64,000 nt of DNA from Mixophyes australis (Eukaryota; Chordata; Amphibia; Anura; Limnodynastidae), in contig JAVHZZ010000005.1 in the NCBI GenBank assembly GCA_036250195.1, positions 183,813,448 through 183,877,447 on the forward strand, in the 5' to 3' direction. Of the stretch, positions 12,060 to 22,818 are shown one piece after another. Within the stretch, counting starts at the first letter, position 1; each line of letters opens with the position of its first letter. A program made the translations under genes and the position numbers. The notes beneath the pieces are model-generated. The model was not told the DNA's origin, did no database searches, and saw nothing but the letters and a program-made list of their open reading frames with translations.

Positions 12060-13170
12060 GACAGTGCAATTTGGGAAAGGCCTTTGGATCAACTCACCTG
12101 CAGACTCCACTACATGCTCAGTAGCTCTGGGTACACAATTTGAAGGGTTTCAACTCATTGAAGGGGATCTAAGGTTGGCATATACCGATGGATTCTTCCT
12201 CACCAAATTTCATGCTCTTTTTAAATGTTCCTTGGTATATGCGGGTCTAAAATAGATTCCTAATAATTCTATATTATCTTAAAAGATTTAAAAGGTGAAA
12301 AACTGCAGTTCAGTATAGATATATCACAATTATGTTAAATATGTGGCATTATATTGATGTTTTGATCGCAAGTGTCATGTGATAATAATATATGCATTTG
12401 CAGTGGTATTTGGCACTTTATTTGTAGTGTTTATAAACAGTATAGGAATAGCAGAAAGATGGAACACACAGATCAAGATAGTCCAAGATATGTAGTCTAT
12501 GTATCTATTTTAAATTGTAACCATGTTTCGTCACGGATCCTATCATGTCATCTCCTTACTCCGCTACTATAATGTATTTATCGATCTTGTTCTTATCCAT
12601 TTTTTATATACAGAAAATTATTCCCCTATATTGAATTCACTTGGGATAGTATTCTGTTCATTCTATTAAATTATTGGCTGCAATTAATTTATTGGTCACA
12701 ATGCAATATGAGATAACACTGATCACATGACCGGGACTCCCGAACAGTATTATATGGAATTGTGGTTTTGTGTTATTAGTTTTCATAGAGATTGTTAACT
12801 GTGAGAATTGTAGAATTTGTTTTCCTTGCGCCATTTGTGATTTCCTCCCTGATGGTTCATCTGTGCAGAGCCATATGGGAACCCCAATATGCGCACAGAC
12901 TATGAGCTTTCAAAACCTGTGACTCTGGTAGGCGGATATCTTTCACCTCATGAGAATAATTTTCGACCTCTGCAATTCATTTGCATTTTATTTATTCTAT
13001 TTTATCATTAATTTTATTTTATTTTACCATATCACTTTTTGAATAAATGTTAGTTTGTGGGATAATACACTATTCTTATATTTTTTATAAAGTAAGCATA
13101 TCCACAAAGGGGTTCTATACCCCAGTAGTTGCCTACACCTTGGTGCGATTTAATGCATTGCTAATTCAAA
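12060..13170. other. Spacer between two DIRS fragments
   Basis: No recognised coding region. In intact relatives the recombinase and SGNH regions lie much closer together, so this stretch may be a later insertion, but I could not define its ends. Confidence 0.35.

Positions 13171-13216
<46 letters not shown>
13171..13216. repeat. (CA)n/(TA)n compound microsatellite
   Basis: A short ACAC run followed by about 16 TA units. Confidence 0.9.
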
Positions 13217-13235
13217 GTATATGAATGGTCATATG

Positions 13236-13680
13236 TGCACTGGCCATCCATACACCCGATGGCAAACAACTGGTCCTCATTTTCGAGTTCTGTAGCTGCG
13301 AGATGGCTATGTAGGAGGGGTTTAAGGAGGTGGGCCCTCATGTCTCTCTTATCGTTGGAGATGGAAAAGACTAGTCCCTTGGACATATGGGTCCTTCATT
13401 TGGGGGGTAATGATCTGGGGAAGGGTAAGTCCCTAGATATAATTATCTCCATTAGGGAGGACTTTCATACCATCAAAGAGCACTGGCCAGCAGTAACCAC
13501 ATGCTGGTCAGACGTGATACCCAGGCTCACTTGGAGAAATAAGATACCAGCCCCCGTCAAGCAGGGAGTGCTGAAAAATTTGAAAAGGTCCACGGGGCAG
13601 GCAGTCTGGACATTATGAGGTGTATGCATTAATCATCCCTTGACCACCTCCGAGCAGAAATAGCTATATCAGTTAGCTAT
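13236..13680 (+). pseudogene. SGNH-hydrolase-like domain of a DIRS element
   Basis: Several amphibian and fish DIRS-like elements carry an esterase-like SGNH domain of unknown role downstream of the recombinase. Here the first block appears as TGHPYTRW (about 13238-13262; usual form GHS), followed after a stop and frameshift by RRGLRRWAL (about 13315), the hallmark WVLHLGGNDLG (about 13390-13422, the G-x-N-D block of SGNH hydrolases), and WSDVIPRLTWRNKI (about 13510-13550), all in family order. The catalytic Ser of the first block is Pro, and the frame is broken, so it is not active. The microsatellite immediately upstream marks the truncation point. The C-terminal D-x-x-H block was not recovered with confidence. 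Confidence 0.72.
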
Positions 13681-16140
13681 ATCAGTTCTACCTCACGGGA
13701 GAAGGTTTATATTTTTTTACAGAGCAGATATACTGGAGTTTGGAAGTGGTAGTGCAGTAACTTGGTAGTGGGCTGATGGCCATTAAAGGACCACAACTTT
13801 GGCAGGAGGGCATTTTTGAGTCAGAGACTAATTCATACGGTTCTTCCGCTGATTGGCTGCAGGTCACTGCCCACTTCAAAATACCTTGGCTCTTGGTCCC
13901 TTTATGAGGGGGATCCCTTGACTTGCTTTGTGAGGACACATCATTGTGAGTCCAGAGAAGATGTAGTCATGCTGATGCCAGATTTTAGTCCAGCCAATTG
14001 TAAAGGACTTTGGTCCTGGGACCAGTGCTTAGTGTCGAATGACCATACACTGTTTGGTTATTGCTATTAGTTGTGCTGACTTGTACCATATATATTGTTT
14101 TAAGCAACTGTGACCTATTAATTTACCAACAAATTCTGGTGTCAGTGCTGTTATTTTTAGTACAAGTTTAGTTAAGACGTGTGTTTGTGGTTTGTGGCAG
14201 AGAAAGTGAAGCATCTTCAATCTGCAGTTTAATAAATTGCATATACGACACAATGTTCCTTTGGTGATGTTTTAACTCTTTATACTTGAAAGTTTGGCAC
14301 AATGAGTGCGGTCTGTTTCTTCAATATAAAAAAAAGACACAAGATGTACAAAAGGTAATTTGACTTTAATATTAACTGTAATTTAATTTGTGAAATTTAA
14401 TTTAAAGAATGTATGTTAGTGGAATATTAAATAACACCGTGTTGACAGGAATGCATTTAAAAAAAAAAAAAAGAACATTTCCACTTTTCATCCAGTACTC
14501 AGAGTACTGTGAAACCACCTTGTCTGCAGCTTAGATTTTGCTAGCCACTTCCTCTTCTTAGTATATTTTTATTAGAAACCAGAATATTCCTCAACTGGGC
14601 AGTTTGCTAGTCCGACAGAGTGCGTGACTGTCCAATTATGTTTAATAGTCATATTTTTCATTGGATGATCGGTGTTTGGCTTGGAGTCAGCACAAGGAAC
14701 AGATGTAATCTGAAACAGAGCAATGTTTACCTCTTGTTTAACAGATATGCCGAGCATGTTTAAATCCAGAGGGAGGGAAAATAAACACTTGAAATGAAGG
14801 TACCTGTGTGCACTTCCATCTCCAGGCTGCCTCTTTGGTCTATGTCCAAACTCTGAAAGCTTTAAGTTCAGACTTTCAAAAGTATTTTGCCTGTGCTGTG
14901 TAGATTTAAGAGTTTTGTATAACATATCACTAATGAATTATGCATAGAGTGGAAAAAAATATTAAATGTAACTATTAATGAAATGCATGGATGGTGAAAT
15001 TCTTGTCAAATGTTCAGACCTAGTAAATCAGCGGCTTCAAATCTACCACATTTAATGATTATATGTCACAGTGTAGATGTTACGATCAAATTTCACAAGA
15101 ACTATTAGAACCTATTTGACAGAAGAGGTGATTCATGAGTGTGTAGTAGCTCCTTATACAGAATTTAGGATGTAAATCTACTTCAAGCCAGTGAGCTAAA
15201 AGTATAGAACGTCTACATTAAAAAGTTAAAGCAGTAAGATTCAAATGTATGCACAAATATAACTTGTAAATCGTATGTGTGCTATCTGAAATAGGTTTTA
15301 TTGGGAAAGAACTTTTGTCATTCAAATGCACTATACTCAATATATGCAACCTATAGCGGAAGTAGTATTTTTGTTAGACTACTAGTAATAAAAAGGATAT
15401 TATAAAGAGCCTACCATTACCTTCTATGTGTATTATTTATCACATAGAGTCTTGTACACTACATATTTAACTAAGAAATGGGATGCCTGTGTACCCCGTT
15501 CTCTTGGGAGAGAACACGCAATTCAGCAAGCTCTCAGTTAATAGTAAAACTGCCAGCATGTGCTATGCTGTTTTCCAGGCTAGCTCTTTTGCTTTGAGGT
15601 ATATAGGAATCTGGCCCAGTAGAGAGCATACATATGGTAAATATTCTCTCCCACGTGTATAGGATAAGGGAGGAACAGGATCCCAGAGGATTTGTTTATA
15701 TTTTTAAATACACAGTGTACAATACACTATGTAATAAATAAAAAGTGATACAGAAACTGTTGACAGGTTCTCTTCAAAATTAAAGGAGAACTGTAACCAT
15801 ATTATATGTTTAATGTGTTGTGCAACTGAAAGGTAACTTAACTTTTCTAAAGTAAAAGGCTCCTATTTATTTATATTTTATTGTGACCCACTAGAAATTT
15901 GTCATGATTGTTGGTGACAAGCAATCCAATCCAACAAAGTGTTGATGATACACCAGGTGGGGAAATTTGAAAGTGAAATTAATTGGATTGAAGTGTGTGC
16001 ATGTTAATTGTCCAGTTCATCATGGCATCCTACGTTGTTCAAGCTTTGTATTAAAATTTTATTGAGGCAATCAATAATTTCTTTATAATTGATCATATTT
16101 CCAAAATGATCAGGTTGCTAAAAAATGTGAATCGTCTTTG
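13681..16140. other. Non-genic
   Basis: The first few hundred bases may be further decayed DIRS sequence. From 14100 on I see no recognised gene or repeat, only an A-run at about 14459-14472. Confidence 0.45.
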
Positions 16141-16269
16141 CATACCATAAATTCTAATGTTAGTTAGCTTGGATTAAGGCTCTCTCAATGAAAAAATGCT
16201 GCACTTCATATAAAATAGATAAACAGTATGGAAAGAGAGGGCGCAAGTAGCAAATAAAATTCAAATTAA

Positions 16270-16689
16270 TCTAATATATAAATGTCTAGTGGCGTTTGTT
16301 AGTCTGTCTGTGTGTGTGTGGAAAAAATAAAACCAAGCTGCAGCGCCACCTGCTGGGCGGAGTTATACACTGACCTACTAAATTCTTAGTGTGTGTGGAA
16401 AAAAAAATTCAGAGAGGGCTGAAATTTGGTATACTAAGATGTTTTTAATTTGTTAATTTAATTTGTTAATTGTTAAAAGTGTTTATAAAGATTTTAAAAA
16501 AAATATATATATATTTCTTGAAGGAGAAGTGACAGTTGGGAGTGGTTGGTGGTTGCTGGGGGGTGACAGTGGGGAGTGGTTGGTGGTTGAGGCCTGGGCT
16601 ATGGCCCAAATGCATGACAAGAACCTTTTTAACACCTTAAGTAGCTTGATTTGACTAGAATGCATGAGTATCATGCACGAGTTAACTTG
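16270..16689 (+). mobile_element. Non-autonomous Helitron
   Basis: Starts TCTAATATATAAATG, followed by GTCTGTCTGTGTGTG, typical of vertebrate Helitron 5' ends. It ends with a GCATGA-GTA-TCATGC hairpin at about 16663-16677, then ACGAGTTAACTTG (usual terminal CTRR, here CTTG). It sits exactly between A and T, the Helitron target preference. The right arm of the surrounding inverted repeat (18700-18797) keeps the uninterrupted site: ATTCAAATTAA runs straight into the TA run there. That empty site fixes the 420-bp boundaries. No Rep/helicase gene is present. Confidence 0.85.
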
Positions 16690-16714
16690 TATATATATAT
16701 ATATATATATATAT
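16690..16714. repeat. (TA)n microsatellite
   Basis: TA run directly after the Helitron 3' end; part of the host arm. Confidence 0.9.
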
Positions 16715-16746
16715 CAAATGGGGAATGTCTGAACTTTTACCATATA

Positions 16747-18215
16747 CTGTATATACTCGAGTATAAGTCGACCCGAATATAAGCCGAGGCACCTAATTTT
16801 ACCACAAAAAAATGGGAAAACTTATTGACTCGAGTATAAGCCTAGGGTGGGAAATGCAGCAGCTACTGGTAAATTTCAAAAATAAAAATAGATACCAATA
16901 AAATTACATTAATTGAGGCATCAGTAGGTTAAATGTTTTTGAATATTTATTTCAAAGAAAAGCAGTAAACTAGCTCTGTAAGTGGAAAAGAGTCAACAAA
17001 ACCAATATGGTCTCAACAATAACTTTAAAAGTACAAAAACCTTAGCTCAATCAACAACCAAGCTAAAACACAAGAGTTAAAATCCTTCAAAACTGGATTC
17101 CTCCTCATCATCTGTATGTCCAAACAGAGCTTCAACTTTATCTGGTGTGAGGCTATCAGCATAGACATTGTCATCATCACAGAGTTCGCAGTCATCATCA
17201 TCACTGCTATCGTTCTCATACAAAGCGCTGTCTTCACTGCCATCCATAGCATTACTAATGCCACATTTCTTGAAGTCGCATTGCACCATGTCCTATGGAA
17301 TCTCTTCCCATGCATCACGAACCCATTTTGCTACCAATTCTATGTCGGGCTTCCTCAGATTTCCAACTTTTGTCAGTTGGGCTTGACCACATCTTTCATA
17401 CACGGTCTTTGAAAGGTTTGTTTAAACACACATCTAGGGGCTGCAATACAGATGTAAGCCCACCTGGAATAACGGCCAAAGTAACTTGAGAAGACTTTGC
17501 CAATTTTTTTATGTCATCAGATGTGTGGGCTCTGAACATATCCCAAACTAGTAATGATGGTTTTTTCTTTAAGGCTGTTCCTGGACGTCGGTTCCAAATT
17601 TCTTCCAGCCATTTTTTTGTTCCGTCTTCATCCATCCAGCCTTTAATATGTGCACGCACTGTAATTCGTGGTGGGAATTTGACCTTTTTAGGCAAGGTCT
17701 TTCTTTTAAAAATAATGACAGGCCGCAACTTAGTTCCATTAGCCAAACATGACAGAACGACTGTGAAATGTTTTTTTTTCATTTCCTGTGGTTCTGAGTA
17801 AAATAGTTTTTACTCCCAAACTTGCCACAGTTCTGTTGCTAGGAAGATCAAAGGTCATATGTGTTTCATCCATATTCCCAATATCTCCCAGGTCAAAGTT
17901 ATGGATCCTTCTTTGTTTTATGATGAATGAATGGAATGACGTCACTTTCTCTTCAAGGTCTTTTGGCAACTTCTGTGAAATCTTTGTTCTTTGCCGCAAA
18001 CATAAGGCAAACCTATTCATAAAGCGGATACACCATCCTGCTGACGCAGCAACATTTTTAATGCCTGGTGTTTTTAATTTGTCCTCTTTAGCCATTTGAA
18101 GGGCACGTAAGTGAATTCCCATACATGTCACGCAGTAACCATTTTGACGACACTCTATAACCCATTTATGCAATTCAGTCTCTAGAGCTTCATATGAAGT
18201 CGTTAAACCACGTTA
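16747..18215 (-). mobile_element. Tigger/pogo DNA transposon, one end missing
   Basis: The left end carries the characteristic CGAGTATAAG / CCGAATATAAGCCGAGG / CTCGAGTATAAGCCTAGGG terminal and subterminal sequence of Tigger-like elements (16755-16850), preceded by TA. The transposase lies on the minus strand. No matching terminal repeat is found beyond 18215, so the promoter-proximal end, including the DNA-binding N-terminus, is deleted. Confidence 0.82.
17077..18215 (-). pseudogene. Tigger/pogo (DDE_1) transposase, N-truncated, frameshifted
   Basis: Pogo-type transposases have CENP-B-like DNA-binding domains followed by a DDE catalytic core. The reading begins inside the second HTH with SYEALETELHKWV (about 18165-18200) and VTCMGIHLRAL. 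The core shows NMDETHMTFDLPS (first Asp, about 17860), LVWDMFRAH (second Asp, about 17520) and VLQPLDVCLNKPFK (third Asp, about 17415-17455). An acidic tail follows (DSSDDDDCELCDDDN, about 17180-17225) with the family block KKCGISNAMDG before it. Damage: a frameshift in a T-run at about 17770-17779, a one-base frameshift at about 17398, and a TAG at about 17292. All three catalytic Asp codons survive. Confidence 0.85.
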
Positions 18216-18353
18216 TACTTTTATATTTTATCAAATTTTTAAATCCAATTTTGTGCAGAAAGATAACACAGTATTTATCTCTATTGTTTTATTCAAACAT
18301 TGATTTTTTAACAATTTTAGTCTATTGACCAATTAGGTGCAGTGGCTGTGTTT

Positions 18354-18641
18354 TTACAGCCACACTTGGACAAGGGATCCTTTACCTTGAGAAAGTCCGA
18401 ATGAGCGGATGAAACGATTTGGAATTTGACACTTCACGGCCACCATACGCTTTGCGCTCCATTGAACCACTTCCACGTTCCATGCGTGGTAGAACGCCAA
18501 CTGTATACAGCGTGGACCCAAAGTGTTGGAACTTGCTTTTGGGACGAGTAGGGTAAGCTTTTGTCCTGGATATATCCTCTGCGGTTCAACATTGTTATTC
18601 AAGTTTTCCAGCCAGCATACCGATGCTTCATATGTCTCTTT
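18354..18641 (-). other. Unidentified open stretch
   Basis: About 95 codons are open on the minus strand (from KETYEASVCWLEN at about 18640 to the stop at 18354). No motif recognised. It lies between the truncated Tigger and the right inverted arm and could be coding remains of the outer element, or chance. Confidence 0.25.
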
Positions 18642-18713
18642 AAAAGGGCTATAAACATTATGTGTATTTTATTCATTTAACCTGCGATTCTGTCAAGTTG
18701 TACATTTCCTATT

Positions 18714-18714
<1 letters not shown>

Positions 18715-18754
<40 letters not shown>
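18715..18754. repeat. (TA)n microsatellite
   Basis: TA run at the position matching 16690-16714 in the other arm; the unoccupied Helitron site. Confidence 0.9.
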
Positions 18755-18757
<3 letters not shown>

Positions 18758-19330
18758 TTGAATTGTATTTGCTACTTACGCCCTCTCTTTCCATACTATA
18801 AATTCTAATGTACCTGAGACCCTGCTCACACCTTCCCCCACTCTTATTACACCTTTTGGTTCTCTACCATTGTAACCCAACAACATTCACAATAAAAATC
18901 AATTGATTATCCAGGAATGAAGCTGTTTAGTAATGAAGAAATAAAGGTATGTATAGCAGCAATAATTGTTAGTAGAATGTGCAATCTGTGATATAAGGCC
19001 CTACACAAATATGTGTGCAGATATGTGCAGGTTCAAAAATTACATCTGACAATGGGAGAGTTGAGAAAGCATATGTATGATCCCATTGTTACATATGCCC
19101 CCCCCCCTTTTCTCCTATTGTCACATATTTGGGGAAAGCATATGTGATATATGCCCTCCCCAATCTCTCCACTGTGATTCTCCTTTTATCAGGTGTGCTC
19201 CTAGCTCCCCATTTTCCCCCAGGTTCCTTGCTGTTGCTCTGTTCAGAGGAGGAGGGCTCTGGTTTTCACAGTATCTACCACCTGAACTGCTCCATGTGCA
19301 AAGGAACTCTTTGACAGTGACTCTCACTGA

Positions 19331-21357
19331 CAGGGCCGCCGAGAGGGGGGGGGAGCGGGTACTAATTACCCGGGCCCGGCATGTCAGGGGGCCCGGCCCG
19401 GGCCCTTGCGCTGCTGATTTTTTTTAATTTTCAATTATTTTTTTTCAAAACGTTTTTTTTCCTTTTCTTTTTTTTTTTTTTTTGGCGGGGGGGGGGGCTC
19501 GGTCGTTGGTGGGGGGAGCAGGCTAGTTTAAAAAAAAAACAAAACATACTCACCTGATCGCGGAGCCGGCATCCCTCCTCTCTGCTGCTCTGTGCTCTAT
19601 TCAGACTGTCTGAATGCTGGGTGTGATGTCATCATGTCATGCCCAGCATTCAGTCAGTCTGGAGCAATGGAGCACAGAGCAGCAGAGAAGACCAAGAGAG
19701 GAGAAAAGGTAAGTGAAGGGAGGAAAACGAGGGGGGGGGGGGCAGCATGTCAGAGGGGTTATAAAAGGGAAGCAGCATGACAAAGGGGTCAAAAAATGAG
19801 GGGGAGCACAGAGGGGTTAAAAAACGGGAAAGCAGCATGTCAAAGGGGTTAAAAACGGGAAAGCAGCATGTCATAGGGGATAAAAAATGAGGGGGAACAC
19901 AAAGGGGTTAAAAAACGGGGGGGCAGCATGAGAGAGGGGTTAAAAAATGAGGGGGCACAAAGGGGTTAAAAAACGGGGGGGCAGCATGACAGAGGGGTTA
20001 AAAAATAAGGGGGGGCACAGAGGGGTTAAAAAACAGGGAAGCAGCATGTCAGAGGGGTTAAAAACGGGGAAGCAGCATGTCAGAGGGGTTAAAAACGGGG
20101 AAGCAGCATGTCAGAGGGGTTAAAAAATTAGGGGGAGCACAGAGGGGTTAAAAAACGGGAAAGCAGCATGTCAAAGGGGTTAAAAACGGGGAAGCAGCAT
20201 GTCAGAGGGGTTAAAAACGGGGAAGCAGCATGTCAGAGGGGTTAAAAAATGAGGGGGAGCACAGAGGGGTTAAAAAACGGGAAAGCAGCATGTCAGAGGG
20301 GTTAAAAAATGAGTGGGGGCACAGAGGGGTTAAAAAATGGGAAAGCAGCATGTCAGAGGGGTTAAAAAATGAGTGGGGGCACAGAGGGGTTAAAAAATGG
20401 GAAAGCAGCATGTCAGAGGGGTTAAAAATTGAGGGGGAGCACAGAGGGATTAAAAAATGGGAAAGCAGCATGTCAGAGGGGTTAAAAACGGGGGGGGGGG
20501 CAGCATGACAGAGGGGGTGAAAAAATGAGAGGGGCACAGATGGGTTAAAAAACGGGGCAGTATGGCACAGTGGGGTTAATAAACAGGGGTCAGCATGGCA
20601 CAGTGGGGTTAAAAAATGGTGGGCAGCATGGCACAGTGGGGTTACAAAGGGGGGGGAGGCATGGCACAGTGGGATTGAAAAAGGGGGGGAGCAGCATAGT
20701 ATAGTCTGATGAAGGGGAGCCAGATGAAGGGGGCAAAAACAGCATGGAGGGCACAGTGTGATCATAAGGCATGGCGATGATGAAGGGGCACATTATTGTA
20801 ATATTGGAGCTGGAGGAAGGCCTAATTATTAATCGTGGATGGTATTGATTTAACGCCAGGGTTGTTTGGAATTATCTAAATGTAGCTATTTTTTTCCAAA
20901 TAGGGCCCCCAGCATTCCAGGATCCAGACAAGCCGCAACTAAAGAAACATGCAGCAACAGGTGGTGAAAGTGAGAAGAACAGGTAGGAGAGAGCAGGACA
21001 GTATGCGAAATGTTGTGATTCTAGTAGGGACAATGTCAATTTTTGGTGAGTGTTGTGCCCAATGTAAGGTGGAGGCCAAGACTGAACTCTTTGTGTACAC
21101 ACTGCATTTTTTTTATACTACGTTTTGGTGCTAGATGTCCTGAAAGTCAGGAGTGCTTGGACATATGTGATGCTCTGGCGAATAGAGAGCCTAGTGATTT
21201 TGATGTGTTAGCAACGCCCCAATGTCGCATTTGCCACGCCACCAAATGCATGACCACACCTCTGAGGCGGCGCCAAATTTTTTACCATGCTCAACTATGA
21301 GGGGGGGCCCTCATAAATTTATTGTACCGGGGCCCTGAATTCCTCTTGGCAGCCCTG
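19331..21357. mobile_element. Non-autonomous hAT transposon with internal minisatellite
   Basis: Tips CAGGGCCGCCGAGAGG (start) and CCTCTTGGCAGCCCTG (end) are inverted copies, and GGGGCCC-rich subterminal blocks follow at both ends. Flanking 8-bp direct repeats CTCACTGA (19323-19330 and 21358-21365) are identical, diagnostic for hAT. About 1 kb of the interior is a 60-bp tandem array. No hAT transposase was recognised, so it must have been moved by another copy. Confidence 0.92.
19735..20760. repeat. 60-bp minisatellite inside the hAT element
   Basis: Units alternate AAGCAGCATGTCAGAGGGG-TTAAAAAA and GAG-GGGGCACAGAGGGGTTAAAAAA, about 60 bp per pair. Between about 20221 and 20480 the period is exactly 60. 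Units drift toward the right end (GCATGGCACAGTGGGGTTA). Because 60 is a multiple of 3 and stops are rare, long open frames arise on both strands; these are not genes. Confidence 0.93.
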
Positions 21358-21365
21358 CTCACTGA

Positions 21366-21852
21366 TTACATCACCAGTGCTTTACAGAGATTGTCTACAT
21401 CAGTACAGTTCTGTGACTCCTCCTCTACCGGACACTATAGCAGGGAAAGAGCTCCCGACAAGGGCAGATTGGGATAACAGTGTAAAGCAGAACTTCCAGC
21501 TACATGAGGGACAGTTCCGCAAAAACTTCACTGTCCCATCAGAATTAGTACAGCTGGCAGCTGTGCTGCTCTCTCCTACCTGTTGTTGCAGCTTTGACTA
21601 TTTGCCACTACTGGTTTCTATTCCTTGGCCAATTCCTGGAATGTTGGGTCTCTCTTTTGCGAAAGAGATAGATACTGCTCAACTCCTGGAAAGCCAAACA
21701 ATGGTTGAACAATCTAGACCCTCTACCCCCAACCAACCCATACATTAAATCAATAGCATCCATATTTAATACAGAGATCCCACATTAGTAGCCTAAACAA
21801 TATATTAATAGCCCTCACCAACCTCACATTAAATTAATATCCCAAGTATTTA
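21366..21852. other. Non-genic; short tandem motif near the end
   Basis: A loose repetition of ATTAATA-CCC-CACATTA-like units at 21745-21850. Nothing coding recognised. Confidence 0.4.
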
Positions 21853-22780
21853 ATAAAGAGGCCCCATAAGGATCTGAGTGACTTTGACAAGGACCAAATT
21901 GTGATGGCTAGATAACTGGGTCATCACATCTCCAAAGTGCAGTGGGGTTGTTCCCTGTGTGCAGTGTTTAGTACCTACCAAAGGTGGCCCAAGGAAGGAC
22001 AACCAGTGAACTGGCGACGTGGTCATGGGCGCCCAAGGCACATTGATGCGCGTGGGGACGAAGGCTAGCCTGTCTGGTCCAAACCCACACAGAAGAACTA
22101 CTGTAGCACAAATTGCTGAAAAATGTAATGCTTGCTATGAAAGAAGGTGTCAGAACACACAGTGCACCGCAGACTGGTCAGAGTGCCCATGCTGACCGTT
22201 GTCCACCACCAAAAGCCCCTTCAATGGGCATTTAAGTGCCAGGACTAGACCATGGAGCAATGTTTGAGGAACATGACAAAGGTGCTGACTTGACCTCCAA
22301 ATTCCCCAGATCTCAATCCGAACAGGCATCTGTGGGATGGGCTGGAAAACTAGTCATGGAGACCACACCTCACAATTTACAGGACATAAAGGACTAGCTG
22401 CTTATGTCTTGGTGAATTTTGTACACAATATAGCTATATTGGGATTAAGCTCACCTGCCAATATCAAGGCATGTAGATGAGTCCCTAAGCTTCTGATACA
22501 AATTTATATTTAGGGTGTCCCTTACACATAATGATTTTTATATATTGTTTGTTTCTGAGCGCCGGACAACATTTCTTTTGTTTGCACATGCACTTTGCTC
22601 TCAATTGTCCTTGGCTTCCATCTCAAATGATTTTATTCACTTGTACACATTTCATTCATTCCTTCTATTTCACTATTTTCTAGCTTGGTGCTAGATAATA
22701 CAGGACACCTTCAGAGGTTTTGGTGGCCCGAGGGGAACCTACACAATATCAGGCAGGTGGTTTTACTGTTGTGGCTCACC
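21853..22780 (+). pseudogene. Tc1-like transposase pseudogene, interrupted
   Basis: Remains of a Tc1/mariner (IS630-type) transposase in several frames. Recognisable pieces are the paired-like DNA-binding region (WPKEGQPVNWRRGHGRPR-like reading at about 21970-22035), RTTVAQIAEKCNACYERR (about 22090-22145), and near the C-terminus SPNSPDLNP-like reading (about 22290-22320), which would hold a catalytic Asp, and LWDGLE. The last segment 22694-22780 (DTFRGFGGPRGTYTI and GRWFYCCGSPMC) is the end of the element, separated by an insertion at 22415-22690. Many stops and shifts, long inactive. Confidence 0.75.
22415..22690. mobile_element. Small insertion in the Tc1 copy, type unknown
   Basis: CTTGGTG occurs on both sides of the break (22408-22414 region and about 22684-22690), and removing the intervening sequence rejoins the Tc1 C-terminus. 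The insert contains GAGCGCCGGACAACATTTC but no tips I can assign. The 7-bp repeat could be chance. Confidence 0.4.
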
Positions 22781-22781
22781 A

Positions 22782-22818
<37 letters not shown>

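Larger units (their letters stand above)
16141..18811. mobile_element. Composite insertion with inverted arms
   Basis: Imperfect inverted arms lie at 16225-16269 plus 16690-16733 (left) and 18700-18797 (right). They share GTATGGAAAGAGAGGGCG, AAGTAGCAAAT, ATTCAAATTAA, a (TA)n run and ATCAAAT-GG-AATGT. Just outside or at the edge, ATAAATTCTAATGT occurs in direct orientation at about 16147-16160 and 18798-18811, which may be a long target duplication. Inside are a Helitron, a truncated Tigger and an unidentified open stretch (18354-18640). The class of the outer element is not known to me. Confidence 0.5.

Noticed and set aside
17116..17801. Plus-strand frames opposite the Tigger transposase
   Set aside because: Antisense shadows of the transposase, which carries the family motifs on the minus strand.
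18354..18641. Missing N-terminus of the Tigger transposase
   Set aside because: The residues do not follow the CENP-B-like HTH pattern and sequence before the HTH fragment is unrelated.
20211..20765. A 184-codon open frame on the minus strand
   Set aside because: Produced by the 60-bp minisatellite, whose period is a multiple of three.
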